Shown: piece by piece, positions 62,483 through 64,000 of the stretch | How the letters are laid out: every line of letters begins with the position of its first letter | Position numbering within the stretch: position 1 is the stretch's first letter | DNA from: Globodera rostochiensis | Lineage: Eukaryota > Nematoda > Chromadorea > Rhabditida > Heteroderidae | DNA: 64,000 nt | Assembly: GCA_018350325.1 (NCBI GenBank) | Contig: JAEVLN010000008.1 | Span: forward strand, 3,119,794 to 3,183,793 | Direction of reading: 5' to 3' | The notes under the pieces: model-generated | What the model was told of the DNA's origin: nothing | What the model saw: only the letters and a program-made list of their open reading frames with translations | Database searches by the model: none | Position numbers and translations under genes: made by a program

Positions 62483-62833
62483 CTAGTCTGCCGGCTCGCT
62501 CGCCTCGCTTTTAGGCTGCTCCGTGGCTCCGTCACCCTCCTCAGCTTTGGTGTGATCGACGACTGCTCCACCTTCCTCTGCTGCTGTTTTGGGCTCCTCG
62601 GTGACGACCGCCTCACCGGACTCCGGTTTGGGCTGCTCTGTAGCCGCCGCGTCTCCCGCCTTGGCTTTCTTCTCACGACGACTCTTCTCGCGCCGGCGGC
62701 TCCTCTTCTTGTCCCTGGATTTTTTGCGCTTTTGCTTCTCTTCTTTTTCAGCACCGTCCTTCGCTTCGCCGTCGGGCTTCGGCTTCTCTTCCTTTTCACC
62801 GACGTTCTTCTCTTCGCCGCCGTCCTGCGCCAT
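62483..62833 (-). CDS. Short Lys/Glu-rich charged protein, unrecognised
   Basis: A 116-residue intronless coding frame starts MAQDGGEEKNVGEKEEKPKP, runs through a very basic core (KKSRDKKRSRRREKSRREKK), and ends with an acidic Ala/Glu/Pro tail (EQPKSEASEPAD). There is no signal peptide or hydrophobic segment. The 5' leader is interrupted by an intron (62845-62901, gtaagt...ttttcag), which supports real transcription, and a TATAAAA-like box is near 62992-62998. It may bind nucleic acid or chromatin. A second long frame on the same strand (62176-62799, Arg/Ser-rich) overlaps it; I prefer this one because its ATG follows the leader acceptor directly. It is divergent from the PP1-like gene. Confidence 0.65.
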   Translation of the reverse strand: MAQDGGEEKNVGEKEEKPKPDGEAKDGAEKEEKQKRKKSRDKKRSRRREKSRREKKAKAGDAAATEQPKPESGEAVVTEEPKTAAEEGGAVVDHTKAEEGDGATEQPKSEASEPAD

Positions 62834-62991
62834 ATGTTTGTCTCCTGAAAAGTAAAAGTGAATTGGCAGCTATCAATAATTGAAAAGAAAAAAAAACTTA
62901 CGCGCTAGAAGTTGATGATCACAGATGTCGTTTGTCGGGAACCAGCAGCGAAATGTGTTGAACGTGACTGGAGAAGCGAGATTATTCTTCC

Positions 62992-62998
62992 TTTTATA
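62992..62998 (-). promoter_or_regulatory. TATA-like box of the charged-protein gene
   Basis: TATAAAA on the minus strand lies about 90 bases upstream of the leader intron donor (62901) of the gene starting at 62833. The assignment rests on motif and position only. Confidence 0.5.
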
Positions 62999-63062
62999 GT
63001 GAGGACATGGTCGCATATTTTTGAAAATCTAAAACGCCAACATACATAGAAGAAAAAATGCT

Positions 63063-63070
63063 TATATAAG
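63063..63070 (+). promoter_or_regulatory. TATA-like box of the PP1-like gene
   Basis: TATATAAG lies about 100 bases before the ATG at 63168. It is only about 65 bases from the opposite-strand TATA-like box, so the two divergent genes seem to share one compact promoter. Confidence 0.5.
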
Positions 63071-63167
63071 ACACGAAATGGACCAATCATCAACTGTCTC
63101 AATCATCATCTGAGCGCGCCAGCAACGTGAACCTTCATCAGAGGACGGACGACAACACTAACCAGCG

Positions 63168-64000
63168 ATGGAACCAACCCGTGGCCCGCTGAGCACTGGA
63201 CAATTGGACGTCATCATCGCGAAGCTCCTACGCACGACTGTTCAGGATTTCACGCAGGATGTGAGTGAATTTCTTTTCCTCCTTAAACAGTTGTCAGATC
63301 CACCTCTTCAGGTCAGCCAGGAGGATGTTCAACGGGTGTGCGCGACTACAGTCGATGTTCTCAAGAGCCAACCGTCACTCGTCGAGATCGCACCACCTGT
63401 CGTCGTGTGCGGGGACATCCATGGACAATTCGCGGACCTGCTGAAAATCTTCGCAACAATTGGCTTCCCACCGAACAAAAAATACCTCTTCCTCGGCGAT
63501 TTCGTCGACAGAGGCCCCCGAAGTCTTGAAACAGCCGTGCTCCTCTTCTGCTTCAAGGTGAGGTTTTTGAACAATTCTGAACGACCAGGGCTTAATTTTT
63601 ACCATTAAGGCCAGATACCCGGAGAGCTTCTTTGTGCTGCGCGGCAACCATGAGTGCAGCAACATCAATCGACTGTGAGTTTAGACATTCGGAATTTCGA
63701 GTCTCTATTTTTCATATTAAGGTATGGATTCTACGAGGAGATTGCACGCCGTTTCGGACAAGCGGATAGCGAACGCATCTGGATCCTCTTCAATCAGACG
63801 TTTGCCTGGCTTCCATACGTTGGACTCGTCGCCAACAGGATTTTGTGTAGGAATTCTGGCTCAGAAATCAAAATCTCATTTCACTTTTTTTCAGGTATGC
63901 ATGGTGGAATTTCGCCCGAGATGAACAGTCTGCGCCAGCTTCGTGAACTGCACCGCCCGAGCTTGGACCCGCCCAATCCGTCGCTGGAGCTCAACATTCT
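63168..64000 (+). CDS. PP1-like serine/threonine phosphatase, cut by the window end
   Basis: Metal-dependent phosphatase of the PPP family. The start at 63168 gives [20 protein letters not shown]. Exon 1 most likely ends at 63260 (CAGGAT/gtgagt) and resumes at 63312 with [20 protein letters not shown]; this 51-base intron is a multiple of three and open, but removing it restores PP1 spacing. The catalytic motifs are in place: [54 protein letters not shown] (from 63609), [11 protein letters not shown], and [20 protein letters not shown] (from 63896). GDFVDRG (PP1 has GDYVDRG) and the altered NxLPxxA region ([11 protein letters not shown]) show divergence from canonical PP1. It resembles the many nematode-specific PP1 copies, several of which are sperm-specific in C. 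elegans. The C-terminal third lies beyond the window. Confidence 0.9.

Overview
The window looks like nuclear DNA of a nematode, most likely a tylenchid (cyst-nematode-like) plant parasite. The gene products match nematode or general animal families: a CYP33-type cytochrome P450, a divergent SKP1-related protein, a GABA-B receptor subunit and a CAPON/DYC-1 protein. Genes are compact, with many exons, introns often of 40-60 bases, frequent ctgatcag-type acceptors, and inverted-repeat elements in introns and spacers. The genus is an inference; the nematode call rests on protein similarity recognised by eye.

Layout. 1-733 is a two-variant minisatellite. 2.3-4.8 kb (+) is a P450 gene with small foldback elements in its introns. 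5.1-6.4 kb (-) is a homeobox gene. 6.4-8.4 kb is AT-rich or GATC-rich spacer. 8.4-10.7 kb (-) holds an unrecognised multi-pass membrane protein and a low-confidence downstream piece. 10.7-18.5 kb is a long stretch without a supportable gene, dominated by runs of G. 18.5-19.8 kb (-) and 20.3-21.6 kb (+) are an F-box-like gene and a SKP1-like gene, head to head. 23.3-31.2 kb (+) is a NOS1AP/CAPON (dyc-1) gene. 33.3-40.7 kb (+) is a GABA-B receptor subunit 2 gene with a 32-base minisatellite in an intron. 41.0-43.3 kb (-) is a TOLLIP gene. 44.2-46.3 kb (+) is a UBE2Q-type E2, convergent with a D-aminoacyl-tRNA deacylase (46.7-47.6 kb, -). 48.3-49.5 kb (-) is an SGF11/ATXN7L3-like SAGA subunit. 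49.8-50.6 kb (-) is a decayed alpha carbonic anhydrase. 51-53.5 kb holds mobile-element remnants. 53.5-53.9 kb is a gene encoding only the N-terminus of a PITP. 54.1-57.2 kb (+) is a chromodomain SUV39-type histone methyltransferase. 57.7-62.0 kb (+) is METTL13. 62.5-62.8 kb (-) is a short charged-protein gene, divergent from a PP1-like phosphatase that runs off the window end.

Most genes are unrelated housekeeping or signalling genes. Two pairings stand out: F-box with SKP1-like (SCF ligase parts), and the charged protein with the PP1-like phosphatase, which share a short promoter. I found no convincing new multi-gene system. The most unusual signals are the truncated PITP, the frameshifted carbonic anhydrase, a non-AG intron end in the CAPON gene, a perfect 35-base hairpin, several foldback families and the G-run domain.
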